A stretch of 12,909 nt of DNA from contig JBLHMP010000095.1 in NCBI GenBank assembly GCA_047623555.1, positions 1 to 12,909 on the forward strand, in the 5' to 3' direction. The notes under the pieces are model-generated. The model did no database searches. It was not told the origin of the DNA and was given only the letters and a program-made list of their open reading frames with translations. The stretch comes from NORP181 sp047623555. Its GTDB lineage: Bacteria > Pseudomonadota > Alphaproteobacteria > Rhodobacterales > Rhodobacteraceae. This document shows positions 5,201 through 12,882 of the stretch, piece after piece (positions within the stretch are counted from its first letter, which is position 1; each line of letters begins with the position of its first letter). A program made the translations under genes and the position numbers.

Positions 5201-5295
5201 TTCGGTGTCCTCACTGGCAGGTGTAAGCTGCGCAAAATGCACCCCCTACAAATTGGCGGTAGAATGTGCATTCTGTGCAGCATTGTTGCAACGGA

Positions 5296-6675
5296 TCAGG
5301 CGGTTTTGGTCAGCGCCTCCAGAACCCTTGCCCAGCTGCGCGTGCCTTTGTGAAAGCTCTCCATGTCGTATTTTTCGTTCGGAGAATGGATCTGGTCGTC
5401 GTCGCGCCCAAAGCCGATCAACATCGGCGTGGTGCCCAGAATGTTCTGAAACAACCCGGCAATCGGGATTGATCCTCCACAGCCGATATAGGCGGCATTG
5501 TCGGGCCATTCATCACTTAACGCCCCCAATGCGGCGGCAAAGGCCGGGCCGCTGGTGTCGGTAGACGAGGCTGGCGCACAGCTGTGGTCTTTGAACTCAA
5601 CGCTGCAATCGGCGGGCAACAAGTCTTGCACCATCGCGCGGAAACTGGCGCGAATGGCCTCGGGGTCTTGGGTGCCAACAAGGCGAAAGCTGATTTTGGT
5701 GCTGGCTTTGGACGGCAGCACGGTTTTGAACCCGTCGCCGGTATAACCGCCGATAATGCCGTTCACTTCGCAGGTCGGGCGCGACCAGATCATTTCCAGC
5801 GGCGTGCGACCCTTCTCACCTGCGGGGACGGACAGGCCGACATCGCCAAGGAATTCGGCAGAGTTGAAACCCAGCCCGTCCCATTGCGCCCGCAACTCGT
5901 CGGTTATTTCGGGCACGCCGTCATAGAACCCCGGAACGGCGACGCGGCCGCTATCATCATGCAACGCGGCGATGATTTTTGACAGCACCCGGATCGGGTT
6001 AATGCCGATGCCGCCGTACATGCCGGAATGCAAATCCTTGTCCGCCCCGGTGATTATCAGCTCTTCGCCCAGCATGCCGCGTAACATTGTGGTGATCGCA
6101 GGCACCCGGCTGGCGAACAATCCGGTGTCACAGATCAGTGCCAAATCACTTTTAAGTTCCTCGGCGTTCTCGCGCATGAACGGCACCAGCGACGGCGAGC
6201 CTGATTCTTCCTCGCCCTCAAGGAAAAATGTGAGTTTACAGGGCAATGCGCCGTTTACAGCCTTCCAGGCGCGGCAGGCCTCGATGAATGTCATCAGCTG
6301 GCCTTTGTCATCGCTTGACCCACGACCGCGGATTACCTGACCTTTGGCAGTGTCCTGAATTTCCGGATCAAACGGATCACGATCCCACAGCGCTAGCGGG
6401 TCAACCGGTTGCACGTCATAATGACCGTAAAACAACAGGTGTGGCCCGTCACCCTCCAGATGACCAACCACCATTGGGTGGCCCGGTGTTGTGCGCTTTT
6501 CTGTCGTAATGCCAAGGCTTTGCAGGTCGTTCACCAACCAATCTGCGGCACGGTCACACTCGGATTTATAGGCCGGATCGGTGGATATTGACTGTATGCG
6601 CAACAGGTCCAACAGGCGGTCTGTGGCAGCGGGGAGATCGGCGTCAATGCGCGCCAGAACATCATCTAATGACAT
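5296..6675 (-). CDS. M20 family metallo-dipeptidase, 459 aa
   Basis: The start ATG at 6673-6675 has AAGGAA 5 bases upstream; longer in-frame starts run into the hemA regulatory region and are not supported. The metal and catalytic signature is complete. GHYDVQP (His85) comes first, then SSDDKG with bridging Asp122. The catalytic/ligand Glu cluster is GEEESGS (155-157), CDTG gives Asp183, LHSG gives His216 of the lid domain, and IHSPNEKYD gives His430 near the C-terminus. Known of the family: two zinc ions cleave dipeptides or N-acyl amino acids; this long, ~460-residue group with HYDVQP and GEEESGS is usually called M20 dipeptidase. It is cytosolic, with no signal peptide. It is divergently transcribed from hemA, sharing the 231-bp region with an FNR box, and precedes the dehalogenase-like gene by 95 bp. 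Substrate specificity is not evident. Confidence 0.9.
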   Translation of the reverse strand: MSLDDVLARIDADLPAATDRLLDLLRIQSISTDPAYKSECDRAADWLVNDLQSLGITTEKRTTPGHPMVVGHLEGDGPHLLFYGHYDVQPVDPLALWDRDPFDPEIQDTAKGQVIRGRGSSDDKGQLMTFIEACRAWKAVNGALPCKLTFFLEGEEESGSPSLVPFMRENAEELKSDLALICDTGLFASRVPAITTMLRGMLGEELIITGADKDLHSGMYGGIGINPIRVLSKIIAALHDDSGRVAVPGFYDGVPEITDELRAQWDGLGFNSAEFLGDVGLSVPAGEKGRTPLEMIWSRPTCEVNGIIGGYTGDGFKTVLPSKASTKISFRLVGTQDPEAIRASFRAMVQDLLPADCSVEFKDHSCAPASSTDTSGPAFAAALGALSDEWPDNAAYIGCGGSIPIAGLFQNILGTTPMLIGFGRDDDQIHSPNEKYDMESFHKGTRSWARVLEALTKTA

Positions 6676-6703
6676 GCGGTTTCCTTGTTGAATTGATGAC
6701 GCG

Positions 6704-6731
6704 ACCCTAGCAGGGCAATGGGCACTGTCCA
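6704..6731 (-). promoter_or_regulatory. Candidate promoter of the M20 dipeptidase gene
   Basis: Read on the minus strand, TGGACA (6726-6731) and TAGGGT (6704-6709) are separated by 16 bp and resemble -35 and -10 elements. Transcription would begin about 20 bp before the ATG. The -10 is poor, so this is a candidate only. Confidence 0.3.
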
Positions 6732-6792
6732 GAGGCGCAAACACGCCGCCTGATCGCGCGTGACCTGCGACATGAAGGCACGCGCGCATCTG

Positions 6793-6806
6793 TTGATCCA
6801 CATCAA
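6793..6806. promoter_or_regulatory. Perfect FNR/FnrL-type box upstream of hemA
   Basis: TTGATCCACATCAA is the full TTGAT-N4-ATCAA palindrome recognised by FNR/CRP-family oxygen sensors. Its centre (6799.5) lies about 26 bp before TATAAT (6826-6831), i.e. near -39 to -41 from the likely start, the class II activation position. It is known that FnrL activates hemA in Rhodobacter sphaeroides. The same box lies upstream of the divergent dipeptidase gene, whose control is unknown. Confidence 0.8.
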
Positions 6807-6825
6807 TGACAGCTATAAGTTATTC

Positions 6826-6831
6826 TATAAT
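6826..6831 (+). promoter_or_regulatory. hemA promoter -10 element TATAAT
   Basis: A consensus TATAAT lies 75 bp before the GTG start, with the FNR box occupying the -35 region. No good -35 hexamer is present, as expected for an activator-dependent promoter. Confidence 0.55.
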
Positions 6832-6906
6832 GTGAATTTAGCGAATAATGCCGATTCCGGGCCTATATCGAACATGTGAGCCCGAACAAATATGATGGAG
6901 TGGCCG

Positions 6907-8130
6907 GTGAACTTTGACGCTATGCTTGACAGTGCGATTGCCAATTTGCACGAAGAAGGCCGCTATCGGACCTTTATTGATATCGAACGCCGCATGGGTG
7001 AATTTCCGCATGCCACATGGACGCGCCCCGATGGCAGCGAACAGGGCATAACGGTCTGGTGTGGCAACGACTATCTGGGCATGGGCCAAAACCCCGTTGT
7101 TCTTGACGCCATGCACGAGGCGATTGATGCTGCGGGCTCGGGCTCGGGCGGCACCCGCAACATTTCCGGCACTACTGTCTATCACAAACGCCTTGAGGTT
7201 GAGCTGGCCGATCTGCACGGCAAGGAATCGGCGCTGTTGTTCACCAGCGCCTATATCGCCAATGACGCGACATTAAGCACGCTGCCGAAATTGTTCCCGG
7301 GTCTGATCATCTATTCGGATGCGTTGAACCACGCCAGCATGATCGAAGGTGTGCGTCGCAATGGCGGCGCCAAGCGTATTTTCCGCCACAATGATGTTGA
7401 GCATCTGCGCGAACTGCTGGCGGCGGATGATCCTGCCGCGCCTAAATTGATTGCATTTGAATCAATCTATTCGATGGATGGCGATTTTGGCCCGATCGAA
7501 GCAATTTGTGATTTGGCCGACGAATTCGGCGCGCTGACCTATATCGACGAAGTCCACGCTGTGGGCATGTACGGACCACGCGGGGCAGGGGTCGCTGAAC
7601 GTGACCGGTTGATGCACAGTCTGGATATTATCAATGGCACGCTGGCCAAAGCATACGGCGTCATGGGCGGCTATATCGCGGCCAGTGACAAAATGTGCGA
7701 CGCCATCCGATCCTACGCGCCGGGCTTTATCTTTACCACGTCTTTGCCCCCCGCGGTTGCGGCGGCGGCGGCGGCATCGGTGGCGTTTTTGAAACGCTCA
7801 CCAGAATTGCGCGAACAGCACCAGACCCAGGCGAAAATTCTCAAACTGCGGCTTAAGGGCTTGGGCCTGCCGATCATTGACCACGGCAGCCACATCGTGC
7901 CGGTTATGGTGGGCAATCCGGTGCATACCAAATTGCTTAGCGATATGCTGCTGGAAGAATACGGCATCTACGCACAGCCAATCAACTTTCCAACGGTACC
8001 GCGCGGCACTGAACGGCTTCGGTTTACGCCGTCTCCGGTGCATGGACCCAAGGAAATGGATGCTCTTGTTAACGCCATGGACGCGCTTTGGTCGCATTGT
8101 GCGCTGAATCGTGCCGAGGCCTCTGCGTAA
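6907..8130 (+). CDS. hemA: 5-aminolevulinate synthase (ALAS, HemA type), 407 aa
   Basis: This enzyme condenses glycine and succinyl-CoA to 5-aminolevulinate, the first step of the C4 (Shemin) tetrapyrrole route, using PLP in the cytosol. The GTG start at 6907 is preferred: GGAG (6897-6900) lies 6 bases upstream and the protein then aligns with the family N-terminus (FDAMLDSAIANLHEEGRYR). ATGs at 6892/6895 would overlap that site. Markers include ITVWCGNDYLGMGQNP (48-63), GSGSGGTRNISGTTVYHKRL (77-96), the PLP-ring aspartate block YIDEVHAVGMYGPRG (212-226) and the Schiff-base lysine Lys248 in TLAKAYG. The C-terminus INFPTVPRGTERLRFTPSP is also standard, and the ending HCALNRAE matches Rhodobacter HemA. 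An FNR box and TATAAT upstream suggest induction at low oxygen. It is followed by a large inverted repeat. Confidence 0.97.
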   Translation: MNFDAMLDSAIANLHEEGRYRTFIDIERRMGEFPHATWTRPDGSEQGITVWCGNDYLGMGQNPVVLDAMHEAIDAAGSGSGGTRNISGTTVYHKRLEVELADLHGKESALLFTSAYIANDATLSTLPKLFPGLIIYSDALNHASMIEGVRRNGGAKRIFRHNDVEHLRELLAADDPAAPKLIAFESIYSMDGDFGPIEAICDLADEFGALTYIDEVHAVGMYGPRGAGVAERDRLMHSLDIINGTLAKAYGVMGGYIAASDKMCDAIRSYAPGFIFTTSLPPAVAAAAAASVAFLKRSPELREQHQTQAKILKLRLKGLGLPIIDHGSHIVPVMVGNPVHTKLLSDMLLEEYGIYAQPINFPTVPRGTERLRFTPSPVHGPKEMDALVNAMDALWSHCALNRAEASA

Positions 8131-8154
8131 TACGCAAGGTCGGTGTGCAAAATA

Positions 8155-8193
8155 CTTGCACTGTGTTAATGTTGCCGCAACAACAGGTGCAAG
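8155..8193 (+). terminator. Imperfect inverted repeat after hemA (terminator or operator)
   Basis: CTTGCACTGT (8155-8164) pairs with ACAG-g-TGCAAG (8183-8193) with one bulged G. Inside lies the 13-bp palindrome TGTTGCCGCAACA (8170-8182). No T-tract follows. A second hairpin, GAATCA-AAAAA-TGATTC (8195-8211), lies just beyond. It may end hemA transcription or bind a regulator of the next gene. Confidence 0.4.
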
Positions 8194-8242
8194 CGAATCA
8201 AAAAATGATTCCGGACGTTTGAGTTAAGATGGGGCAGCAGGC

Positions 8243-9427
8243 ATGATTAGGCGCAAAAAACCGCGCAAATCACAGGAACCAGAGGACGTCGAACCAAAAG
8301 GTTTCGACGATTTTGACCTGCGGCTTGGCGATACCATGCGCGGTGAACGTGCTACGATGGGCAAGTCACTGTTAGATGTGCAGCGTGAGTTGCGCATCAA
8401 GGCCGCCTATATTGCTGCTATCGAAAATTCTGATCCTTCGGCCTTTGATACCCCGGGGTTTATCGCCGGTTACGTGCGGTCCTATGCGCGGTATCTGAAC
8501 ATGGATCCTGACGTTTCCTTTACCCAGTTTTGCGGCGAAAGCGGCTTTACGGTGGCACATGGCATGTCGGCGCAGGCCTCGGTGATCAAAAAAACCGAGA
8601 GCCGCATCGGGCGTCAAAAGGGTGTTGTGCGTGATCCTTTGTTGTCGCCCAGCACGCCGTTTATCCCCGCCAAGGAAAGCATGTTTAGCCAGGTTGAACC
8701 ACGTGCTATCGGGTCGACGTTGATCCTGTTGGCGCTGATTTCGGGCATTGGCTATGGCGGCTGGACGGTGCTGAGACAGGTGCAGCAGGTGCAGTTTGCG
8801 CCGGTTGAGCAGACGCCGACGGTGCTGTCCGATCTGGACCCGGTGAACAATATTCCACGGCTTGATACCCGCTCAGACGCGGGGTTTTCGGCGCCGACTG
8901 TGGATGCGTTGGACCGGCTTTACCGACCACAGGCGCTGGATGTGCCCGTTATGGTGGCGCGTGATGCGCCGATCTCGACCCTGGATCCCCGCACTGTTGG
9001 CTCGTTCCGCCAGCCGTCTCTGACACCACAAGTACAGGTGGCCGGTGCCGCCACGCGCAGCGAAGATCTGGTGCCACGAGTGATCGAAGACGCCGCCCCG
9101 CAATTGCGCATGGTGGCGGTGCGCCCATCTTGGGTGCGGGTCAAAGCCGCCGATGGCACCGTGATCTTTGAGGGCATCATGGACAGCGGCCAGAGCTATG
9201 ACGTGCCCGCAATGGAAGAACCGCCCACCTTGCGGGCCGGCGAATCCGGGGCGATATATTTTGCGCTGAATGGCAAACATTACGGACCAATTGGCTCGCA
9301 CGGGGCGGTCACCCGTAATCTGACCATGTCGATTGATCTGGTGACTGAGAACTTCGACGTTGCCGACTTTAACAAAGACGAAGACCTGCGCCATTATGCC
9401 GAGGCCCAAGATCTGACCGCCGACTAA
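8243..9427 (+). CDS. RodZ-like helix-turn-helix membrane protein with DUF4115 domain, 394 aa
   Basis: A charged start (MIRRKKPRKSQEPEDVEPKG) precedes an HTH_25-type domain at about 24-95. There, DLRLGDTMRGERATMGKSL and RIKAAYIAAIE are followed by FIAGYVRSYARYLNMDP, a block typical of RodZ. A single membrane segment lies at about 154-177 (AIGSTLILLALISGIGYGGW). After a Pro/Asp-rich linker, residues ~289-362 form the C-terminal DUF4115 domain with SWVRVKAADGTVIFEGIMD and LNGKHYG. Known of the family: RodZ anchors the MreB elongation machinery, HTH inside and C-terminal domain in the periplasm. Orthologues in Rhodobacterales commonly sit before ispG, as here. ATG 8243 has GGGG about 9 bases upstream, a modest site. 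A role in cell shape is inferred from the architecture. Confidence 0.85.
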   Translation: MIRRKKPRKSQEPEDVEPKGFDDFDLRLGDTMRGERATMGKSLLDVQRELRIKAAYIAAIENSDPSAFDTPGFIAGYVRSYARYLNMDPDVSFTQFCGESGFTVAHGMSAQASVIKKTESRIGRQKGVVRDPLLSPSTPFIPAKESMFSQVEPRAIGSTLILLALISGIGYGGWTVLRQVQQVQFAPVEQTPTVLSDLDPVNNIPRLDTRSDAGFSAPTVDALDRLYRPQALDVPVMVARDAPISTLDPRTVGSFRQPSLTPQVQVAGAATRSEDLVPRVIEDAAPQLRMVAVRPSWVRVKAADGTVIFEGIMDSGQSYDVPAMEEPPTLRAGESGAIYFALNGKHYGPIGSHGAVTRNLTMSIDLVTENFDVADFNKDEDLRHYAEAQDLTAD

Positions 9428-9508
9428 GGCGATCCTTGCGGAGCGGGTCATTGCGGCTTAGATAATCTCCTGACGATCAACTTCGATCAAACACAGGCCT
9501 GACCTCTT

Positions 9509-10648
9509 ATGTTGCTGAATTCCATTCGCCCTTGGCGCAATATCTATCGCCGCAAATCCCGCCAGATCATGATTGGCAACGTCCCCATTGGTGGCGATGC
9601 CCCGATCGCGGTGCAGACCATGACCAACACGCTGACCACGGATATTGCCGGCACCATCGCACAGGTGCAGGCCGCCGCCGAGGCCGGGGCTGATCTCGTG
9701 CGTATTTCGGTGCCGGATGAGCCGTCCTCAAAGGCGCTAAAAGAGATCATTGCCGAAAGCCCGGTGCCGATTATCGCCGACATCCATTTCCACTATAAAC
9801 GCGGCATCGAGGCCGCCGAGGCCGGGGCCGCCTGTCTGCGGATCAATCCGGGTAACATCGGCAACGAGACCCGGATCAAAGAAGTCATCAAGGCCGCGCG
9901 TGATCACAATTGTGCAATCAGGATTGGCGTCAACGCCGGTTCGCTTGAAAAGCACCTGTTGGAAAAATACGCGGAACCATGCCCCGAAGCGATGGTAGAA
10001 TCCGCCCTTGGCCATATCCGCATTCTTGAAGATAATGATTTTCACAACTTCAAAATCAGCGTCAAAGCCTCGGACGTGTTTCTGTCCGCGGCCGCCTATC
10101 AGGGCATTGCCGAGGCCACCGACGCGCCCATTCATCTCGGGATCACCGAGGCTGGGGGGCTGGTCAGTGGCACCATCAAATCCGCCATTGGGCTTGGCAA
10201 TCTGTTGTGGATGGGCATTGGCGACACCATTCGGGTGTCCCTGTCGGCGGATCCGATTGAAGAGGTCAAAGTTGGCTTTGAAATCCTAAAATCGCTGGGG
10301 CTGCGGCATCGCGGCATCAACATTATTTCCTGCCCGTCCTGCGCGCGACAGGGCTTTGACGTGATCAAAACCGTCGAAGCGCTGGAAAAGCGGCTGGAAC
10401 ACATCAAAACCCCAATGAGCCTGAGCATCATTGGCTGTGTGGTCAACGGCCCGGGCGAGGCACTGATGACCGATGTCGGCTTTACCGGCGGCGGGGCAGG
10501 GTCGGGCATGGTCTATCTGGCGGGCAAACAAAGCCACAAGCTTGGCAATTACGAAATGGTTGACCACATCGTTGAGCTGGTGGAGAAACGCGCCGCCGAA
10601 ATAGATGCCGCAACCGAGGCCGAAGCGGCGCAAGACGCGGCTGAATAG
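9509..10648 (+). CDS. ispG: 4-hydroxy-3-methylbut-2-en-1-yl diphosphate synthase (flavodoxin), 379 aa
   Basis: IspG (GcpE) reduces MEcPP to HMBPP in the MEP isoprenoid pathway, using a [4Fe-4S] cluster. The start reads MLLNSIRPWRNIYRRKSRQI, the usual alphaproteobacterial form, then GNVPIGGDAPIAVQTMTNT (23-41). TIM-barrel markers are DIHFHYKRG (91-99) and RINPGNIG (111-118). The cluster ligands are Cys275 and Cys278 in SCPSCARQGF and Cys310 in IGCVVNGPGEA, where Glu317 is the conserved NGPGE glutamate. Length is normal for the short bacterial form. ATG 9509 has only a weak AGG upstream. It lies 81 bp after the RodZ-like gene and may share its transcript. A strong hairpin follows. The Ala/Glu-rich C-terminus (AATEAEAAQDAAE) is a species-variable tail. 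Confidence 0.97.
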   Translation: MLLNSIRPWRNIYRRKSRQIMIGNVPIGGDAPIAVQTMTNTLTTDIAGTIAQVQAAAEAGADLVRISVPDEPSSKALKEIIAESPVPIIADIHFHYKRGIEAAEAGAACLRINPGNIGNETRIKEVIKAARDHNCAIRIGVNAGSLEKHLLEKYAEPCPEAMVESALGHIRILEDNDFHNFKISVKASDVFLSAAAYQGIAEATDAPIHLGITEAGGLVSGTIKSAIGLGNLLWMGIGDTIRVSLSADPIEEVKVGFEILKSLGLRHRGINIISCPSCARQGFDVIKTVEALEKRLEHIKTPMSLSIIGCVVNGPGEALMTDVGFTGGGAGSGMVYLAGKQSHKLGNYEMVDHIVELVEKRAAEIDAATEAEAAQDAAE

Positions 10649-10665
10649 CCGACAATCAAAGGTAT

Positions 10666-10692
10666 TGCGCGGGCCAGATTGTGGCCCGCGCA
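10666..10692. terminator. Shared hairpin between convergent ispG and dsbA-like genes
   Basis: TGCGCGGGCC (10666-10675), loop AGATTGT, GGCCCGCGCA (10683-10692) form a perfect, G+C-rich 10-bp stem, 18 bp after the ispG stop and 23 bp beyond the dsbA-like stop. It lies between convergent genes and can serve both. No long T-tract is present on either side, which is common in this lineage. Confidence 0.65.
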
Positions 10693-10714
10693 GGTATCGT
10701 TTGAAACCAATTTA

Positions 10715-11470
10715 TCAGTTATTAAGCTTACGCTTTTCGGCCACAATAGCGGCCATTTGTTGGGCCGGAAGATAGCCGCGCAGCATTTCGTCATGCAGCA
10801 CAAAGCTGGGCGTGCCGTTGATCTGCAATCGCTGCGCCAGCGCGTGGGTGGCCGCCAGTTCGGCGGTGACCTCATCACTGTCCATCTGCGCCAAAATCGC
10901 GTCGGCATCCAGATCAAGACCCTCGGCCAAACGGCGCAATGTGACGGCGGTGGCGTCGCCGCCCATGGCCATCAGCGCGTCGTGCGCCTCTTTATAGGCG
11001 TCCGCACCGGCCACATGTTTGGTGGCAATAGCAAAGCGCGATGAGATCATCGAGTTTTCGCCCAGAATGGGAAGCTCCTTGATGATCAGACGGATATTGC
11101 CGTCGGACGCAATCAATTCTGCCACTTCGGGCATGGCGCGACGGCAATAACCACAGCGGTAATCCAGGAACTCGACCAATGTGATGTCGCCATCTAGATT
11201 ACCACCGACCCAGGAATAGCCATCGTCAAACAGATCATCGGAATTTACCGCAACCAGCGCAGTATCATCCAGTGCCTTGGTGTCGGCATTGCGCTGTTCC
11301 AGCAGGTTCACCGCCTCGATAATAACCTCGGGGTTGTCCATCAAATAGGCGCGGATTTCGGCGCGAAAGGCTGTGCGCTCGGCGTCGTTCATTGAGGTCA
11401 GGTCAACCGCCTGAGCTGGGCTGGCTAGCAACGCGATTGCGGTCAAAGCGGGGGCAATAAATCGGATCAT
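10715..11470 (-). CDS. DsbA/ScsC-like periplasmic thiol-disulfide oxidoreductase, 251 aa
   Basis: A Sec signal peptide (MIRFIAPALTAIALLASPAQA, cleavage after residue 21) sends it to the periplasm. Residues ~28-65 form a helical N-terminal domain (FRAEIRAYLMDNPEVIIEAV) like the oligomerisation region of ScsC and Com1-type proteins. The thioredoxin fold follows: TLVEFLDYRCGYCRRAMPE with the redox pair Cys106-Cys109 in CGYC, and the cis-proline loop NGTPSF (Pro221). Known of the family: such proteins oxidise or isomerise disulfides in exported proteins. The N-terminal domain hints at a trimeric isomerase-like ScsC rather than monomeric DsbA. Its ATG (11468-11470) overlaps the stop of the upstream M48 gene (ATGA), so the two are translationally coupled. 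Convergent with ispG, sharing a terminator. Confidence 0.9.
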   Translation of the reverse strand: MIRFIAPALTAIALLASPAQAVDLTSMNDAERTAFRAEIRAYLMDNPEVIIEAVNLLEQRNADTKALDDTALVAVNSDDLFDDGYSWVGGNLDGDITLVEFLDYRCGYCRRAMPEVAELIASDGNIRLIIKELPILGENSMISSRFAIATKHVAGADAYKEAHDALMAMGGDATAVTLRRLAEGLDLDADAILAQMDSDEVTAELAATHALAQRLQINGTPSFVLHDEMLRGYLPAQQMAAIVAEKRKLNN

Positions 11471-12882
11471 CGTTTCTTTTTCCTTTTTTCAAAGCGTTCT
11501 GCGGCAATGAGCACATCCTGTGCCCTTTGCCAAGGTGCAGAGCCGCGTGGCAATAGATTAGAGGCGCGTCTGGCCTGTCGTCCGGCGTCCGGCATCCGGC
11601 CCTGCAACGCATAGCGTTCTGCAGTGACCATTGCCGCCATCCCGGTTTGACCGGTTTTGGCATATGCAAGCGACAGATCACGCAATACGCGGGTGTCACG
11701 AAAATCGCGCGAGCGGGATTTTTCCAGCGGGCCAAGCGCGGTTTTCGGCTGTCCGGATGCCAATATTGCGCGCCCATATCCACCCTGAATCATCGCCTCA
11801 CCTGGGGCCAGGGATACCGCAGTTCTATAGGCGGCAATGGCACTGGTTGTTTTGCGGCTTTCCATCAGGATCTGACCTTTGAGGTCGTAGTAATAGGCAT
11901 CATCGGGGCGCAGGGCGATGGCCGCGTCGATGGCCCGCAAGGCAGGGGCTAAATCGCGGTTGCGATGATAGGCGACGGCTTCGCGCATCAGGCGGATGTC
12001 GTCGCTGTTTTCTTCATGGGCGCGGCGTAGCGTCCATTTTGGCGCGCGGTTATAGGCCGATAGTTTGCCTCGGGCGCGGGAAAACCAGTATTCGGATTCG
12101 GGGTCGGCTTTGGCGGACCCACCATAGGCGGCGACATAGGCCTGTGCGGCGCGAATCCGGTCGCGGGTTAGGGGATGCGACTGCATATAGGGGTCTTGTC
12201 GGCCGACGCTTAAGGCTTCTTGACCGTAAAATATCTGGTGCAGATCAACCAGACCCTGCGGGCTGATCCCGGCGCTGCGCAGATAGCTGGCGGCGGTCCG
12301 GTCGGCGGCGGCCTCTTCGGTGCGGGTGTGTTTCAGGAACGATCGCAGCGCCGAGGATGAGGTGCCCGCGGCAATGCCCCCGGCAGCCTCGGTTGATCCG
12401 GCGGCAGCGGCGACCACCGCGAGCAACATTCCCAACCCGGCTGCGGTGCGTGCGCTTTGCATATTGCTCATACGACGTGCAATATGACCGTTGGCAATAT
12501 GGGCGGCCTCATGTCCGATGACCGCCTGCAACGCCCCCGCCGACTGAACCCTCTGGATCAGGCCATAGTTCAAAAATATCGTCCGATTGTCGACCACAAA
12601 GGCATTCAGTTTGCTGTCATCGACCACCAATATCCGCACCCGTGTCGGACTAAGCCCGGCGGATCGCAGGATCGGCGCCGCCAGTTGGCTAAGCGCATGT
12701 TCGATCCCGGCGTCGCGCAACAGTGTAATCGCGCCAACCTGGATCGTTGACATCAGATATAAACACAGCGTCAGCCCGATCATCGGACTTTTAGACAGAA
12801 CCGGGCTTTTGGACAGTATAGGGTCTTTGGGAAATGGCGAAACAAAGATTGACCCTAGCCGGGATAAGCGCTCAATAAACAT
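11467..12882 (-). CDS. M48 family metalloprotease with TPR-like repeats (BepA/LoiP-type), about 471 aa
   Basis: The zinc site is complete: HEAAH (124-128 from the chosen start), with the third ligand Glu190 in EEAAADR. The SHPLTRDRI block (His236) corresponds to the His-switch region of BepA. The C-terminal half (about 260-460) has TPR-like helices (APALRAIDAAIALRPDDAYY; TSAIAAYRTAVSLAPGEAMI) and a Lys-rich end (KRKKKR). Known of the family: BepA-like proteases act on misfolded outer-membrane proteins and LptD in the periplasm. The start is uncertain. ATG 12882 has GAGG only 2 bases upstream. An ATG at 12783 begins IGLTLCLYLMSTIQVGA, which looks like the hydrophobic core of a signal peptide. 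An ATG at 12906 lies at the window edge. The N-terminal segment contains repeated LSKSP units. Start probably extends no further than 12906. Operon with the dsbA-like gene suggests envelope protein quality control. Confidence 0.88.
   Translation of the reverse strand: MFIERLSRLGSIFVSPFPKDPILSKSPVLSKSPMIGLTLCLYLMSTIQVGAITLLRDAGIEHALSQLAAPILRSAGLSPTRVRILVVDDSKLNAFVVDNRTIFLNYGLIQRVQSAGALQAVIGHEAAHIANGHIARRMSNMQSARTAAGLGMLLAVVAAAAGSTEAAGGIAAGTSSSALRSFLKHTRTEEAAADRTAASYLRSAGISPQGLVDLHQIFYGQEALSVGRQDPYMQSHPLTRDRIRAAQAYVAAYGGSAKADPESEYWFSRARGKLSAYNRAPKWTLRRAHEENSDDIRLMREAVAYHRNRDLAPALRAIDAAIALRPDDAYYYDLKGQILMESRKTTSAIAAYRTAVSLAPGEAMIQGGYGRAILASGQPKTALGPLEKSRSRDFRDTRVLRDLSLAYAKTGQTGMAAMVTAERYALQGRMPDAGRQARRASNLLPRGSAPWQRAQDVLIAAERFEKRKKKR
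12785..12838 (-). repeat. Three imperfect 18-bp tandem units in the M48 gene's 5' part
   Basis: On the plus strand GGACTTTTAGACAGAACC (12785-12802), GGGCTTTTGGACAGTATA (12803-12820) and GGGTCTTTGGGAAATGGC (12821-12838) are adjacent 18-bp units. The first two agree at about 13 of 18 positions; the third is more diverged. They encode the LSKSP-type residue repeat in front of the hydrophobic segment. Confidence 0.5.

Noticed and set aside
6676..6801. 42-residue N-terminal extension of the M20 dipeptidase
   Set aside because: It would cover the promoter and half of the FNR box. The ATG at 6673-6675 has AAGGAA at ideal spacing and matches the usual family start.
8873..9451. Long minus-strand frame of 192 codons opposite the RodZ-like gene
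   Set aside because: It is the shadow of a G+C-rich coding frame. The plus-strand protein has a clear HTH, a membrane segment and DUF4115.
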